From a virus, in the IMG/VR virus record IMGVR_UViG_3300018048_000068, positions 1-22,869 of that record: DNA of 22,869 nt; one strand, 5' to 3'. Numbering within the stretch: position 1 is the stretch's first letter; each line of letters begins with the position of its first letter. The notes beneath the pieces are model-generated. The model did no database searches. It was not told where the DNA came from and saw only the letters and a program-made list of their open reading frames with translations. This document shows positions 1 through 7,152 of the stretch, one piece after another. The translations under genes and the position numbers were made by a program.

Positions 1-10
1 AAAAAAACAC

Positions 11-38
11 TTGACACACAACTTAAAGAGTATATAAT
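11..38 (+). promoter_or_regulatory. Sigma70-type promoter, predicted leaderless
   Basis: A perfect TTGACA (11-16) and a perfect TATAAT (33-38) are separated by 16 bp. The expected transcription start, about 7 bases after the -10 box, is 45-46, which is the A of the ATG at 46. No Shine-Dalgarno sequence fits between the -10 box and the ATG, so the transcript is probably leaderless. The -10 lies in an 11-bp AT palindrome (31-41). Boxes are seen directly; the start site is inferred. Confidence 0.85.
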
Positions 39-45
39 ATAAAGT

Positions 46-1029
46 ATGAGCACATATATTTTAGTAGACACAGCAAATACCTTCTTTAGAGCACGACACG
101 TTATTCGTGGAGATTTAGATACTAAAGTAGGTATGGCATTGCATATCACTTTCAATTCAATTAAAAAGGCTTGGCAAGACTTTAAAGCAGACCATGTTGT
201 GTTTTGCTTAGAAGGTCGTAGTTGGCGTAAAGACTACTACGAACCATACAAGCGCAATAGACAAGATGCACGTGATGCACTGTCGCCGCGTGAAGCAGAA
301 GAAGATAAAGTGTTTTGGGAAATCTTTGACGAGTTTAAAGATTTTATTGGCACTAAAACTAATTGTACAGTTATGCGTCATCCCGAGCTAGAAGCAGATG
401 ATTTGATTGCAGGTTGGGTACAAGCACACCCTAGCGATAATCATATTATTATTAGCACAGACGGTGACTTTGCACAACTTATTGCACCTAATGTTAAACA
501 GTATAATGGTGTACAAAATGTAACTATTACACACGAAGGTTACTTTGACGACAAAGGTAAGCCTGTTGTAGATAAAAAAACTAAAGAAGTTAAGCCTGCG
601 CCTGACCCTGCATTTATGTTGTTTGAGAAGTGTATGCGTGGTGACACAAGTGATAATGTGTTTAGTGCTTACCCAGGTGTGCGTAAGAAAGGCACTAAGA
701 ACAAGGTAGGTCTTATAGAAGCGTTTGAAGATAAGAATACAAAAGGTTACAATTGGAACAACATGATGTTACAGCGTTGGACTGATCATAACGGTGTAGA
801 GCATCGTGTACTAGATGATTATAATCGCAATGTTACACTTTGTGATCTAACTGCACAACCTGCAGAAATTAGAGAAATTATTAATAACACTATTGCAGAA
901 GTAGAACCTAAGGACATATCACAGGTAGGTATGCGTCTAATGAAGTTCTGTGCTAAATGGGATATGCAAAAAATTGCAGATCAGGCAGCACACTATGCAG
1001 AACCATTACAAGCGAGGTATCCGAAATGA
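46..1029 (+). CDS. T4 RNase H-like 5'-3' exonuclease / flap endonuclease
   Basis: The 327-residue protein belongs to the FEN-1/5'-3' exonuclease family, whose phage members remove RNA primers and trim 5' flaps during lagging-strand replication; T4 RNase H is of similar size (about 305 residues). Acidic metal-binding positions are visible in order: D8 in LVDTAN, the LEGRSWRKDYYEPYKRNR segment (about residues 54-71), E114/E116/D118/D119 in ELEADDL, D139/D141 in STDGDF, and D200/D203 in GDTSDN. A helix-hairpin-helix-like stretch (PGVRKKG) follows. The start at 46 leaves the catalytic N-terminus intact and follows a strong promoter directly. The stop overlaps the next start (ATGA), so the two are translationally coupled. 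The nuclease assignment is firm; its specific role in replication is inferred from the family. Confidence 0.92.
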   Translation: MSTYILVDTANTFFRARHVIRGDLDTKVGMALHITFNSIKKAWQDFKADHVVFCLEGRSWRKDYYEPYKRNRQDARDALSPREAEEDKVFWEIFDEFKDFIGTKTNCTVMRHPELEADDLIAGWVQAHPSDNHIIISTDGDFAQLIAPNVKQYNGVQNVTITHEGYFDDKGKPVVDKKTKEVKPAPDPAFMLFEKCMRGDTSDNVFSAYPGVRKKGTKNKVGLIEAFEDKNTKGYNWNNMMLQRWTDHNGVEHRVLDDYNRNVTLCDLTAQPAEIREIINNTIAEVEPKDISQVGMRLMKFCAKWDMQKIADQAAHYAEPLQARYPK

Positions 1030-1511
1030 AAGATAAAATTATTGCAAAAGAAGTACTAACTAACAAGTTTTGGATTGTAGAAGACGAGGGAACTAAGACA
1101 AATATAGGTACTCTTAGTTACGATAACGAACGTTATATGTTAAGCGATACAGCAGGTTGTCATTTCTATGACAACGAAAGAGCTCTTAAAAAGATATTTA
1201 ATAATAAACTTATCTGGCAGAAAATTGAGTCAAAGGTTGCTGAAACTGAAGAATTTGATGTTCACGGTTATCCTACAAGTTCAAAACCTTTCAACCCTGT
1301 ATTAAATATTAAACGTAAACTACCATTGTTTAGTAAATCAGAAAAATCAAAAAGTTTATATTGTGCAGGTTATTATATTATTAAGTTTAATAAAGGTTGG
1401 GTTAAAAGTTTTTGTCCAAAACTAATTACAATAGAACGGTATGAAACTCGCGGTCCGTACAAAACAGATCTTGAGATGCGTCAAGAATTGAGTCGTGCAA
1501 ATGCAGAATGA
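1026..1511 (+). CDS. Conserved-type phage hypothetical protein, 161 aa
   Basis: I do not recognise a function. The start is taken at ATG 1026, which overlaps the exonuclease stop (ATGA) and has a GAGG at 1014-1017 at good spacing. An upstream in-frame ATG at 957 would add 23 residues read out of frame through the exonuclease C-terminus and has no ribosome binding site. The protein is soluble-looking, mixed alpha/beta and basic in its C-terminal half, with a Lys-rich stretch (KRKLPLFSKSEKSKS, about residues 98-112) and several aromatic residues. No catalytic motif or membrane segment is visible. Co-transcription with the nuclease suggests an early or replication-linked role, which is only inference. 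Confidence 0.75.
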   Translation: MKDKIIAKEVLTNKFWIVEDEGTKTNIGTLSYDNERYMLSDTAGCHFYDNERALKKIFNNKLIWQKIESKVAETEEFDVHGYPTSSKPFNPVLNIKRKLPLFSKSEKSKSLYCAGYYIIKFNKGWVKSFCPKLITIERYETRGPYKTDLEMRQELSRANAE

Positions 1512-1740
1512 GCCCATTAACACAGGTCCTATACAAGCATTTATTCAGCAAGTAAAATCTGCTGATGCTTCAAGAGCAAAAGAAGTAAAACTTAATCTTA
1601 ATGATGCTAAAAACCTAGCATTTGCTCTAGGCATTGTAATGTCTAGACTACACGGCGATCTAGAGCGTTATGTTAAAGAAAATGCTCCTAAAGAAGAAGT
1701 TGTAGAAGTTCGTTTAGGCGGTACTGGAGATTGGCAATAA
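1501..1740 (+). CDS. Small conserved-type hypothetical protein, 79 aa
   Basis: This is a small, charged, mostly helical protein with no recognised domain. The start is ATG 1501; a GTG at 1495 in the same frame is possible but less likely. The reading frame overlaps the preceding stop at 1511, so translation is probably coupled. The middle (LNLNDAKNLAFALGIVMSRL, about residues 30-49) looks like one amphipathic helix and the C-terminus is acidic (KEEVVEVRLGG). It is the last gene of the unit that starts at 46; a palindrome-rich gap follows. Function unknown. Confidence 0.7.
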   Translation: MQNEPINTGPIQAFIQQVKSADASRAKEVKLNLNDAKNLAFALGIVMSRLHGDLERYVKENAPKEEVVEVRLGGTGDWQ

Positions 1741-1748
1741 TATGATTT

Positions 1749-1796
1749 AGTAATATGCATATATTACTCAAATTTGAGATAAATATATACGTATAT
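1749..1796. repeat. Three stacked inverted repeats around a late-promoter-like element
   Basis: The 76-base gap between 1740 and 1817 holds three adjoining inverted repeats. AGTAATAT/ATATTACT (1749-1756 and 1761-1768) has a 4-base GCAT centre; CTCAAATTTGAG (1767-1778) is a perfect 12-bp palindrome; ATATACGTATAT (1785-1796) is another perfect 12-bp palindrome. A GATAAATA element (1778-1785) sits exactly between the second and third. These could be protein-binding sites controlling the unit that starts at 1817, or mRNA hairpins at the end of the upstream unit. No T-tract follows, so a classical terminator is unlikely. Confidence 0.7.
1778..1785 (+). promoter_or_regulatory. Putative T4-type late promoter (GATAAATA)
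   Basis: GATAAATA differs by one base from the T4 late promoter -10 element TATAAATA, which is read by the phage late sigma factor without a -35 box. It lies 32 bases before the ATG at 1817. A good ribosome binding site (AAAGGA, 1801-1806) lies in between. Assigned by similarity and by recurrence of the same core elsewhere in the window; not proven. Confidence 0.5.
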
Positions 1797-1816
1797 TATT
1801 AAAGGAATCATATTAC

Positions 1817-2107
1817 ATGAGCCGACCTAAACCTAAAATATTATTAGAATATGTTGATAAGAAAACATACAAAAGCGATCAAATTCTTGATGCTGAGGCC
1901 ATTTGGGCGGTTTTCTATAAAAACAAACCATTTAACTTAAAGACATCAAATGTTTTAACTAGTTATCCTGGACCAAAATATAAAAAAGTATCTTTTTCAA
2001 ATCCGGGACATGCACACAACTTAGCCAAAAAACTTAACGAACAGTTCAATTGTAACGACTTTACAGTTGTTAAATTAACCGAAGGAACTGTTGTGGTACC
2101 AGAATGA
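1817..2107 (+). CDS. Conserved-type phage hypothetical protein, 96 aa
   Basis: This is a small basic protein (N-terminus MSRPKPKILLEYVDKKTYKS) without a recognisable domain, signal or membrane segment. The start at 1817 has AAAGGA 10 bases upstream. A mixed strand/helix pattern and a C-terminal FTVVKLTEGTVVV strand suggest a compact alpha/beta fold. The stop overlaps the next start (ATGA at 2104-2107), so this gene and the next form a coupled pair behind the late-promoter-like element. Function unknown. Confidence 0.75.
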   Translation: MSRPKPKILLEYVDKKTYKSDQILDAEAIWAVFYKNKPFNLKTSNVLTSYPGPKYKKVSFSNPGHAHNLAKKLNEQFNCNDFTVVKLTEGTVVVPE

Positions 2108-2490
2108 ACTTGAAAGAAGTCTATACTAAGATATTTCTTAAACAAGCAGGAAAAAGTGTGGATGAAGTATCGTTACAAGAAGTACTTCCTGTATGGTGGC
2201 AAAACACTAGAGCCAAAAGTGAAGGCGGACTCCGTTTAACAGACGACGGATATCTTTTTATCACTGAAGAATTAGGCTTACAAATTTATGAAGTTCCTTT
2301 TCCAAAAGACTTTGAACTTACAACCCAAGCAATAATCTTTCTAGATCAATTTATTGATTGTCCTTACTATATCACTAGAAAAGGACTCATTGTAACGAAC
2401 GAAAAGAAAGCGGTAGAACTGCACCTTTTCTCCGGTGACATACGTAAGTATGGACTAATTAAAGCAGTTAAACGCCAACAAAAAGAATAA
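2104..2490 (+). CDS. Conserved-type phage hypothetical protein, 128 aa
   Basis: No function is recognised. The sequence style (GGLRLTDDGYLFITEELG, then a hydrophobic TQAIIFLDQFIDCPYYIT segment, then a basic C-terminus GLIKAVKRQQKE) resembles small hypothetical proteins common in marine T4-like phages, but that is from memory and unverified. There is no clear Shine-Dalgarno before ATG 2104, so translation probably depends on coupling to the preceding gene through the ATGA overlap. It ends just before a strong promoter for the MoxR gene. Confidence 0.75.
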   Translation: MNLKEVYTKIFLKQAGKSVDEVSLQEVLPVWWQNTRAKSEGGLRLTDDGYLFITEELGLQIYEVPFPKDFELTTQAIIFLDQFIDCPYYITRKGLIVTNEKKAVELHLFSGDIRKYGLIKAVKRQQKE

Positions 2491-2506
2491 TTTGGCAAAA
2501 AAAGTC

Positions 2507-2534
2507 TTGACATTTTCTCTAGCGGTGCTATAAT
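2507..2534 (+). promoter_or_regulatory. Sigma70-type promoter for the MoxR gene
   Basis: A perfect TTGACA (2507-2512) and a perfect TATAAT (2529-2534) are separated by 16 bp, with the -10 extended as TATAATATA. The expected start near 2541 gives a leader of about 50 bases ending in a GAGGA ribosome binding site (2581-2585) before ATG 2593. Seen directly. Confidence 0.88.
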
Positions 2535-2592
2535 ATATACATAGTAAGAAATTAGGCACTGAACTTACTTTAAACAGAACGAGGAATACATT

Positions 2593-3687
2593 ATGTCAGA
2601 AATCGCAACAGTCCGTACAGTTAGCCCAAATAAGGCTAAAAACAGTATCCGTCACGCTATTGCTAAAAAGCGTCCTATCTTCCTTTGGGGACCTCCAGGC
2701 ATTGGTAAATCAGATATTGTTAAACAAATTACTGAGAACCTATCCAATTCACATCTAATTGATGTTCGTTTATCATTATGGGAACCTACAGACATTAAAG
2801 GCATTCCATATTATCATGCTAAACAGAGCAAAATGGTTTGGGCGCCGCCATCAGAATTACCTGATGAAGAAATGGCATCACACTTTGACCATATTGTTCT
2901 TTTCCTAGATGAAATGAACTCGGCGGCTCCTGCTGTACAAGCGGCAGCATACCAGTTGATTCTTAACCGTCGTGTAGGACAGTATAAACTGCCAGACAAC
3001 GTTCTTATTATTGCCGCTGGTAACCGTGAAGCAGACAAAGGTGTTACTTATCGTATGCCTGCTCCGCTGGCTAATCGCTTTATTCACTTAGAACTTGCTG
3101 TTGATTTTGATGATTGGGCTCAGTGGGCTACTGATAATCGCATTCACAGAGATGTTGTTGGCTATTTAACTTTTGCTAAGAAAGACTTATACGATTTCGA
3201 CCCTAAGTCACCTTCACGTTCATTTGCAACGCCTCGTTCTTGGTCGTTTGTTTCTGAATTACTTGAAGACGACTTAGACGAAAACACCACTATGGATTTA
3301 GTTAGTGGTGCAATTGGTGAAGGACTTGCTATCAAGTTCTTGGCTCACCGCAAATATGCTTCTGAATTACCAAATCCTACAGATATTTTGGATGGTAAGG
3401 TAAAAGAGTTAAAGACTAAAGAAATCAGTGCCATGTATTCCTTAACAGTCTCACTCTGTTACGAATTACAAGAAGCAAATAACAAAGGCGATAAGAAGTT
3501 TGATTCTAAAGTCAACAACTTCCTACGCTTTGCAATGGACAATTTTGATACTGAACTGATTGTAATGGGCATTAAACTTGCTCTTACCCAGTACGGTCTT
3601 CCAATTGATCCAGACGAAGTGGAATGCTTTGACGAATTCCACGAGCGTTACGGTAATAAGTATATTAAAGCCGCTAACGAAGCGTAA
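2593..3687 (+). CDS. MoxR/CobS-like AAA+ ATPase
   Basis: This 364-residue AAA+ ATPase couples ATP hydrolysis to remodelling of a partner protein. It shows Walker A GPPGIGKS (33-40), Walker B IVLFLDE (101-107), a sensor-1-like IIAAGNR (about 140-146) and an arginine-finger region PAPLANRF. MoxR-type ATPases act as hexamers with a VWA-domain partner, and the next gene encodes exactly such a protein. Cyanophages carry a related gene usually labelled cobS, so the same label is possible; a cobalamin role is not supported here because no other cobalt-chelatase subunit is visible. The start at 2593 has GAGGA at good spacing and its own strong promoter. The ATPase call is firm; the target of the complex is unknown. 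Confidence 0.92.
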   Translation: MSEIATVRTVSPNKAKNSIRHAIAKKRPIFLWGPPGIGKSDIVKQITENLSNSHLIDVRLSLWEPTDIKGIPYYHAKQSKMVWAPPSELPDEEMASHFDHIVLFLDEMNSAAPAVQAAAYQLILNRRVGQYKLPDNVLIIAAGNREADKGVTYRMPAPLANRFIHLELAVDFDDWAQWATDNRIHRDVVGYLTFAKKDLYDFDPKSPSRSFATPRSWSFVSELLEDDLDENTTMDLVSGAIGEGLAIKFLAHRKYASELPNPTDILDGKVKELKTKEISAMYSLTVSLCYELQEANNKGDKKFDSKVNNFLRFAMDNFDTELIVMGIKLALTQYGLPIDPDEVECFDEFHERYGNKYIKAANEA

Positions 3688-3699
3688 GTGAGCCGAGTT

Positions 3700-3731
3700 T
3701 TTGGGTGTTTCTCCTTAAAAAAACACCCAAA
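3700..3731. other. Stem-loop between MoxR and VWA genes
   Basis: TTTGGGTGTTT (3700... to 3710) pairs with AAACACCCAAA (3721-3731), an 11-bp stem with a 10-base loop. There is no T-tract on either strand after the stem, so an intrinsic terminator is doubtful. It sits 5 bases before the next promoter's -35 box and could protect the 3' end of the MoxR mRNA or partly terminate it. Confidence 0.65.
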
Positions 3732-3735
3732 TTAC

Positions 3736-3763
3736 TTGACAAAACCTTTAAATAATGTATAAT
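3736..3763 (+). promoter_or_regulatory. Sigma70-type promoter for the VWA/metallopeptidase-like gene
   Basis: TTGACA (3736-3741) and TATAAT (3758-3763) are perfect and 16 bp apart. The -10 forms an 11-bp palindrome GTATAATATAC (3757-3767). The expected start near 3770 leaves a leader of about 25 bases with AAGGA (3783-3787) before ATG 3795. Confidence 0.88.
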
Positions 3764-3794
3764 ATACATATAGTAACTAAACAAGGACATGGCA

Positions 3795-5111
3795 ATGAGT
3801 TCAACTAAAACTACTAAAACTAAAGTAGGTACTAAAAATTGGCAACCTAATTTAGATATTACTCCAGAAGAACTCAAAGAAATGCAGGCACAAGTTGTTG
3901 ACAATATTATTATTGCTCGTGTGCGTCTTTTATTGCAACATCCATTCTTTGGCAACATGGCAACTCGGTTGCGTATTCAGGCAGCAGACGATTGGTTGCC
4001 TACTGCCGCTGTAGACGGACGTAACTTATATTACAATACTCAGTTCTTTAATGCAATGAACATTCAAGAAATTGAATTTGTTATTGCGCACGAAATTTTA
4101 CATTGTGTTTACGATCACTTAACACGCAGAGAAGATCGTAACCCAATGATTTACAACATTGCATCAGATTATGTTGTAAACAACCTTTTAGTTCGAGATA
4201 AAATTGGTCACAAACCCTCCATTGTAGATTGTTTCCAAGATTTTAAATACGATGGTTGGACTTCTGAAGAAGTGTACGACGATATATTTGAAAAATATGA
4301 CGAACAAGAATTGGAAGCACTAGGCGAATTACTAGACGAACACGTTGACTGGGAAAAAGATGGTCAAGCCAGTGGCGAAGGTAAAGACGGAAAAGAAGAA
4401 AACAAAGAGGGTAAAGAAGGTAAAGGTCGTCCATCATACTCAAAAGAAGAGTTACGTAAAATTCGTGACGAGATTAAAGAAAATATGATGACTGCGGCTC
4501 AAAGCGCAGGCGCAGGCAATGTCCCTGGTGATATTGCACGTATGATTAAAGAACTTACTGAGCCTAAAATGAACTGGCGTGAAATACTACGTCAACAAAT
4601 TCAATCAACAATTAAAAACGATTATACGTTTTCCCGTCCTAGCCGCAAAGGATGGCATACTGGTGCTATTTTGCCAGGTATGAACTATATGGATACTATT
4701 GACATTGCTATAAGTTTAGATATGTCAGGTTCAATTGGTGACGACCAGGCGCAAGACTTCTTAGGCGAAGTTAAAGGCATTATGGACGAATTTAAGGATT
4801 TCAATCTTAAACTTTGGTGCTTTGATACACAGGTTTACAACGAACAAGACTTTAGTGCAGACGGCAATGACGACTTGCTAGATTATGAAATCCACGGAGG
4901 CGGTGGCACAGACTTTATGTGTAACTGGAATTACATGAAAGAAAACGACATTCAGCCTAAGAAATTTATTATGTTTACAGACGGTTATCCTTGGGACTCG
5001 TGGGGTGATGCTGATTATTGTGATACAGTGTTTATTGTACACGGACATCGTGATAAGAATCTCCAAGCACCATTTGGTATAACTGCACATTATGAGGAGA
5101 GCCGTGCTTAA
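3795..5111 (+). CDS. DUF2201-type HExxH metallopeptidase-like protein with C-terminal VWA domain
   Basis: The 438-residue protein has two parts. The N-terminal half carries the zinc-protease signature HEILH (99-103) followed by CVYDH, as in the putative metallopeptidase domain of DUF2201 proteins. The C-terminal part is a von Willebrand A domain with a complete metal-ion adhesion site: DMSGS (309-313), a GGGGTD threonine (near 371) and TDGYPWD (near 396). The two are joined by a Lys/Glu/Gly-rich linker (about 190-230) that is probably disordered. DUF2201/VWA proteins pair with MoxR ATPases, matching the gene upstream. The start is put at ATG 3795 rather than 3789 because AAGGA (3783-3787) is 7 bases from 3795 but abuts 3789. 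Whether it is a working peptidase or a chaperone adaptor is unknown. Confidence 0.88.
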   Translation: MSSTKTTKTKVGTKNWQPNLDITPEELKEMQAQVVDNIIIARVRLLLQHPFFGNMATRLRIQAADDWLPTAAVDGRNLYYNTQFFNAMNIQEIEFVIAHEILHCVYDHLTRREDRNPMIYNIASDYVVNNLLVRDKIGHKPSIVDCFQDFKYDGWTSEEVYDDIFEKYDEQELEALGELLDEHVDWEKDGQASGEGKDGKEENKEGKEGKGRPSYSKEELRKIRDEIKENMMTAAQSAGAGNVPGDIARMIKELTEPKMNWREILRQQIQSTIKNDYTFSRPSRKGWHTGAILPGMNYMDTIDIAISLDMSGSIGDDQAQDFLGEVKGIMDEFKDFNLKLWCFDTQVYNEQDFSADGNDDLLDYEIHGGGGTDFMCNWNYMKENDIQPKKFIMFTDGYPWDSWGDADYCDTVFIVHGHRDKNLQAPFGITAHYEESRA

Positions 5112-5385
5112 ATTAAAAGAGCCTAATCCTTTAAACTTATTTGGTTTAAGAAGGCTAGATTTAGCGCCGCCTCACTTTGAGTGTATTACAATTCCGCTAT
5201 CATACAATTTAGAACAAAGTATTGAACGTTGGATTATAAAGAACTTAAAAGGACGGTTCTTTATGGTCAAAACTACGGGTGTAGACAAATCTGATACAAT
5301 AAATGTCTTATTTAAAATTGGATTTGAAGATAGGCGAGAACTAAGTCTATTCACTTTAGGGTGCCCACATTTAAAATATAAGTAA
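5104..5385 (+). CDS. Small conserved-type hypothetical protein, 93 aa (GTG start)
   Basis: The likely start is GTG 5104, 4 bases after GAGGAG (5094-5099); the in-frame ATG 5092 lies inside that ribosome binding site. The gene overlaps the end of the VWA gene by 8 bases, so it is probably coupled to it. The protein begins KLKEPNPLNLFGLRRLDLAPPHFECITIPL and has no membrane segment or known catalytic motif. I do not recognise its function. Confidence 0.65.
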   Translation: MLKLKEPNPLNLFGLRRLDLAPPHFECITIPLSYNLEQSIERWIIKNLKGRFFMVKTTGVDKSDTINVLFKIGFEDRRELSLFTLGCPHLKYK

Positions 5386-5388
5386 ATA
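5381..5388 (+). promoter_or_regulatory. Putative late-promoter-like element (AGTAAATA)
   Basis: The TAAATA core occurs 34 bases before the ATG at 5422, in the short gap before a run of small co-directed genes. It matches the late-type element less well than 1778-1785 or 6591-6598. It overlaps the stop codon of the preceding gene. Confidence 0.3.
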
Positions 5389-5421
5389 AAGTACGCATAT
5401 AAAATGCATAGGAGAAAAAAT

Positions 5422-5664
5422 ATGAGCGAAGAACAAGTTTCTGAAACATTAGAAGAAACAGCGGCACCAACCGCAGAGCAGCCAGCCGCAGGCGGTCCAG
5501 AATTAACAGTTAATGATCTTAACTTGCTCAAAGGTATCATTGACGTAGCAACACAACGTGGTGCATTCAAACCAAACGAAATGGTTACTATTGGTACAGT
5601 ATATAACAAGTTAGAAACATTCCTAACTGCTGTTGCACAACAGCAAAAACAACAAGGAGAATAA
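5422..5664 (+). CDS. Conserved-type phage hypothetical protein, 80 aa
   Basis: The start is ATG 5422 with AGGAG (5410-5414) 7 bases upstream; the in-frame ATG at 5404 precedes that site and is not favoured. The first 30 residues are acidic, Ala/Pro/Glu-rich and probably disordered (SETLEETAAPTAEQPAAGG). The rest, LTVNDLNLLKGIIDVATQRG through TVYNKLETFLTAVAQ, is helical. The pattern resembles a small protein recurrent in marine T4-like phages, but no function is known to me. It is followed by AAGGAG and the next gene with a 1-base gap. Confidence 0.75.
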   Translation: MSEEQVSETLEETAAPTAEQPAAGGPELTVNDLNLLKGIIDVATQRGAFKPNEMVTIGTVYNKLETFLTAVAQQQKQQGE

Positions 5665-5665
5665 C

Positions 5666-6277
5666 ATGGCTCTTAAACACGTAGGTAGAGTAAAAAGAAA
5701 TAATAGAAAAGTGGTAGTAGCATATCGTACACTTCCAGACGACGGTCAAAATTGTGTAGTTGTTACAACTGAAAATTTGGCTGCAGAAGAACACGATGCT
5801 CTAATGAAGGCTGTTGAATCAGACGCCGGTCAAAGTTCATACGAATTTGCAGAATGCATGGCTAGAACTACACTTCCAGACGGTAGCAATATGTTATCTA
5901 GATTCCATACTACTGGTAAAATGGTAAAACTACCAACATCTTCTGTTGAAATGACCCCTGACAGAGTAACTGTTATCAGTTTAGACGAATTGAATAACAC
6001 TATTGCTGAACAAAAGGGTGTTACTGTAGATGATCTTGCTTTAAAGGGTCCTACAGCGCAAAATAAGCCCGCTACAGCGGCGATGCCAGTAGTAGAGGAT
6101 GTAGCACCAGCGACTGTTACTGAAGCAGCAACAGACAGTGTTTTAAGCGATGAAGATCTAGCCAAATCATACCGTTCACAGGCAGACAGATTGAGCAAAG
6201 AAGCAGCAGAATTGAGACGCCAGGCTGAAGCATTGGTACCGACAAAGAAAGCCAAAAAAGAAAGTGTCCAAGCCTAA
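5666..6277 (+). CDS. Conserved-type phage hypothetical protein, 203 aa (possibly structural)
   Basis: The start is ATG 5666, with AAGGAG 6 bases upstream; an upstream in-frame ATG (5633) would overlap the previous gene and lacks a binding site. Residues 1-120 form a compact domain opening MALKHVGRVKRNNRKVVVAYRTLP. After that comes an Ala/Pro/Thr/Val-rich linker (about 127-165) and a C-terminal coiled-coil-like helix rich in Ala, Glu, Arg and Lys (QADRLSKEAAELRRQAEAL) ending in a Lys-rich tail. The layout (domain, flexible linker, coiled coil) would suit a virion or assembly protein, but that is inference. Similar proteins occur in marine T4-like phages to my recollection. Confidence 0.75.
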   Translation: MALKHVGRVKRNNRKVVVAYRTLPDDGQNCVVVTTENLAAEEHDALMKAVESDAGQSSYEFAECMARTTLPDGSNMLSRFHTTGKMVKLPTSSVEMTPDRVTVISLDELNNTIAEQKGVTVDDLALKGPTAQNKPATAAMPVVEDVAPATVTEAATDSVLSDEDLAKSYRSQADRLSKEAAELRRQAEALVPTKKAKKESVQA

Positions 6278-6575
6278 AAATGCTCTGCCAGATGAAGTAA
6301 TTAAACTTTGGCCCGACATTTTTGAAGATATTGAAGTACAGGCTATACCAATAGAATATTTACATTCAATTACTATAGAATTCCATACTGGAAAAACTTG
6401 GTTAATTGAAGTGGCTGATAATAAAGACCCAAATGTAGATATTGAACAAGAAATTGAAAACTTGTTTATGGCATATGATAGTGAAATATCCAGTGTTAAT
6501 TTTAAATTAGACACAGAACGTGTTAAAAAGGATATTTCAAAACGTACTAAGCTCTTTATGAAGAAACGGCGCTAA
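6264..6575 (+). CDS. Conserved-type phage hypothetical protein, 103 aa (GTG start)
   Basis: The frame opens with GTG 6264, inside the last codons of the previous gene (14-base overlap); there is no good Shine-Dalgarno, so translational coupling is likely. The sequence (NALPDEVIKLWPDIFEDIEV, later LDTERVKKDISKRTKLFMKKRR) resembles a small protein that I recall from marine T4-like phages. It has an acidic first half and a strongly basic C-terminus, which may bind nucleic acid. No function is assigned. Confidence 0.75.
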   Translation: MSKPKNALPDEVIKLWPDIFEDIEVQAIPIEYLHSITIEFHTGKTWLIEVADNKDPNVDIEQEIENLFMAYDSEISSVNFKLDTERVKKDISKRTKLFMKKRR

Positions 6576-6590
6576 AATATTTGCGGTTGG

Positions 6591-6598
6591 CATAAATA
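6591..6598 (+). promoter_or_regulatory. Putative T4-type late promoter (CATAAATA)
   Basis: CATAAATA lies 29 bases before the ATG of the fibre-like gene at 6628, in a 52-base gap, with AGGAG (6616-6620) in between. It is a one-base variant of the T4 late element, and the gene behind it encodes a virion-type protein, which is what a late promoter should drive. Confidence 0.55.
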
Positions 6599-6627
6599 CA
6601 GTATACGAAATTGCTAGGAGTTTTTAA

Positions 6628-7149
6628 ATGGCTTTACAGATAAGACGCGGTACAAATGCAGATAGATTAACAATTACCCCTGCTGAGGGTGAATTGATTT
6701 ATACCACTGACACCAAATTGTTATATGTTGGTGACGGTTCTACTGTAGGCGGTTTAGAGATAACAGATGGCGGCGATCCGCATATTAGTGCATTAGTTGA
6801 AGATATCAATCCACAACTAGGCGGCAATCTTGATCTAAATTCTAGCGATATTGAAGGTACTGGTAATATTGATATTAACGGTAATGTTACTGCTAATAAT
6901 CTTTATTCAGATAATCTTCATGTAGAAACAACACCAAACGCATCATTAACACTCCACGCAAACGGTACTGGCCTTGTTGAAATTAATGCTACGTCATTAA
7001 AACTTCCTACATATGCAACTGCTGCCGCACGTGATGCTGCTATTGCATCTCCTATTGCAGGTATTATGGTATTTGTAGTTGATGGTGACGGTGCAGGAAA
7101 TCCACAATTCCACGGTTATACTGGCGCTGCCTGGGTATCACTTAATTAA
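6628..7149 (+). CDS. Short tail-fibre-like protein with Mtd-type N-terminal domain
   Basis: The first 45 residues (QIRRGTNADRLTITPAEGEL, then IYTTDTKLLYVGDGSTVGG) match the motif style of the N-terminal domain of major-tropism-determinant and related phage fibre proteins, which anchors trimers on the virion. The middle has Asn/Asp/Gly-rich repeats of beta type (GGNLDLNSSDIEGTGNIDINGN), typical of a triple-stranded beta fibre. The C-terminal 40 residues (ATAAARDAAIASPIAGIMVF ... GYTGAAWVSLN) form a small cap-like domain. At 173 residues it is short for a receptor-binding fibre and may be a fibre tip, whisker or decoration protein. It has AGGAG 7 bases before the start. It is the last recognisable virion-type gene before the accessory island. 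Confidence 0.75.
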   Translation: MALQIRRGTNADRLTITPAEGELIYTTDTKLLYVGDGSTVGGLEITDGGDPHISALVEDINPQLGGNLDLNSSDIEGTGNIDINGNVTANNLYSDNLHVETTPNASLTLHANGTGLVEINATSLKLPTYATAAARDAAIASPIAGIMVFVVDGDGAGNPQFHGYTGAAWVSLN

Positions 7150-7152
7150 TAC

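Noticed and set aside
957-1025. Upstream ATG extension of the 161-aa gene
   Set aside because: It would read 23 residues out of frame through the exonuclease C-terminus with no ribosome binding site, while ATG 1026 has GAGG and an ATGA overlap.
3700-3731. Intrinsic terminator call for the stem-loop after the MoxR gene
   Set aside because: The stem is strong but no T-tract follows on either strand, so it is listed only as a stem-loop.
5830-6255. Long open frame on the minus strand opposite the 203-aa gene (also 5172-5609 and 6176-6514)
   Set aside because: The plus-strand genes have ribosome binding sites, sensible protein sequence and continuous operon structure; the antisense frames have Ser/Val-rich low-information sequence typical of shadows.
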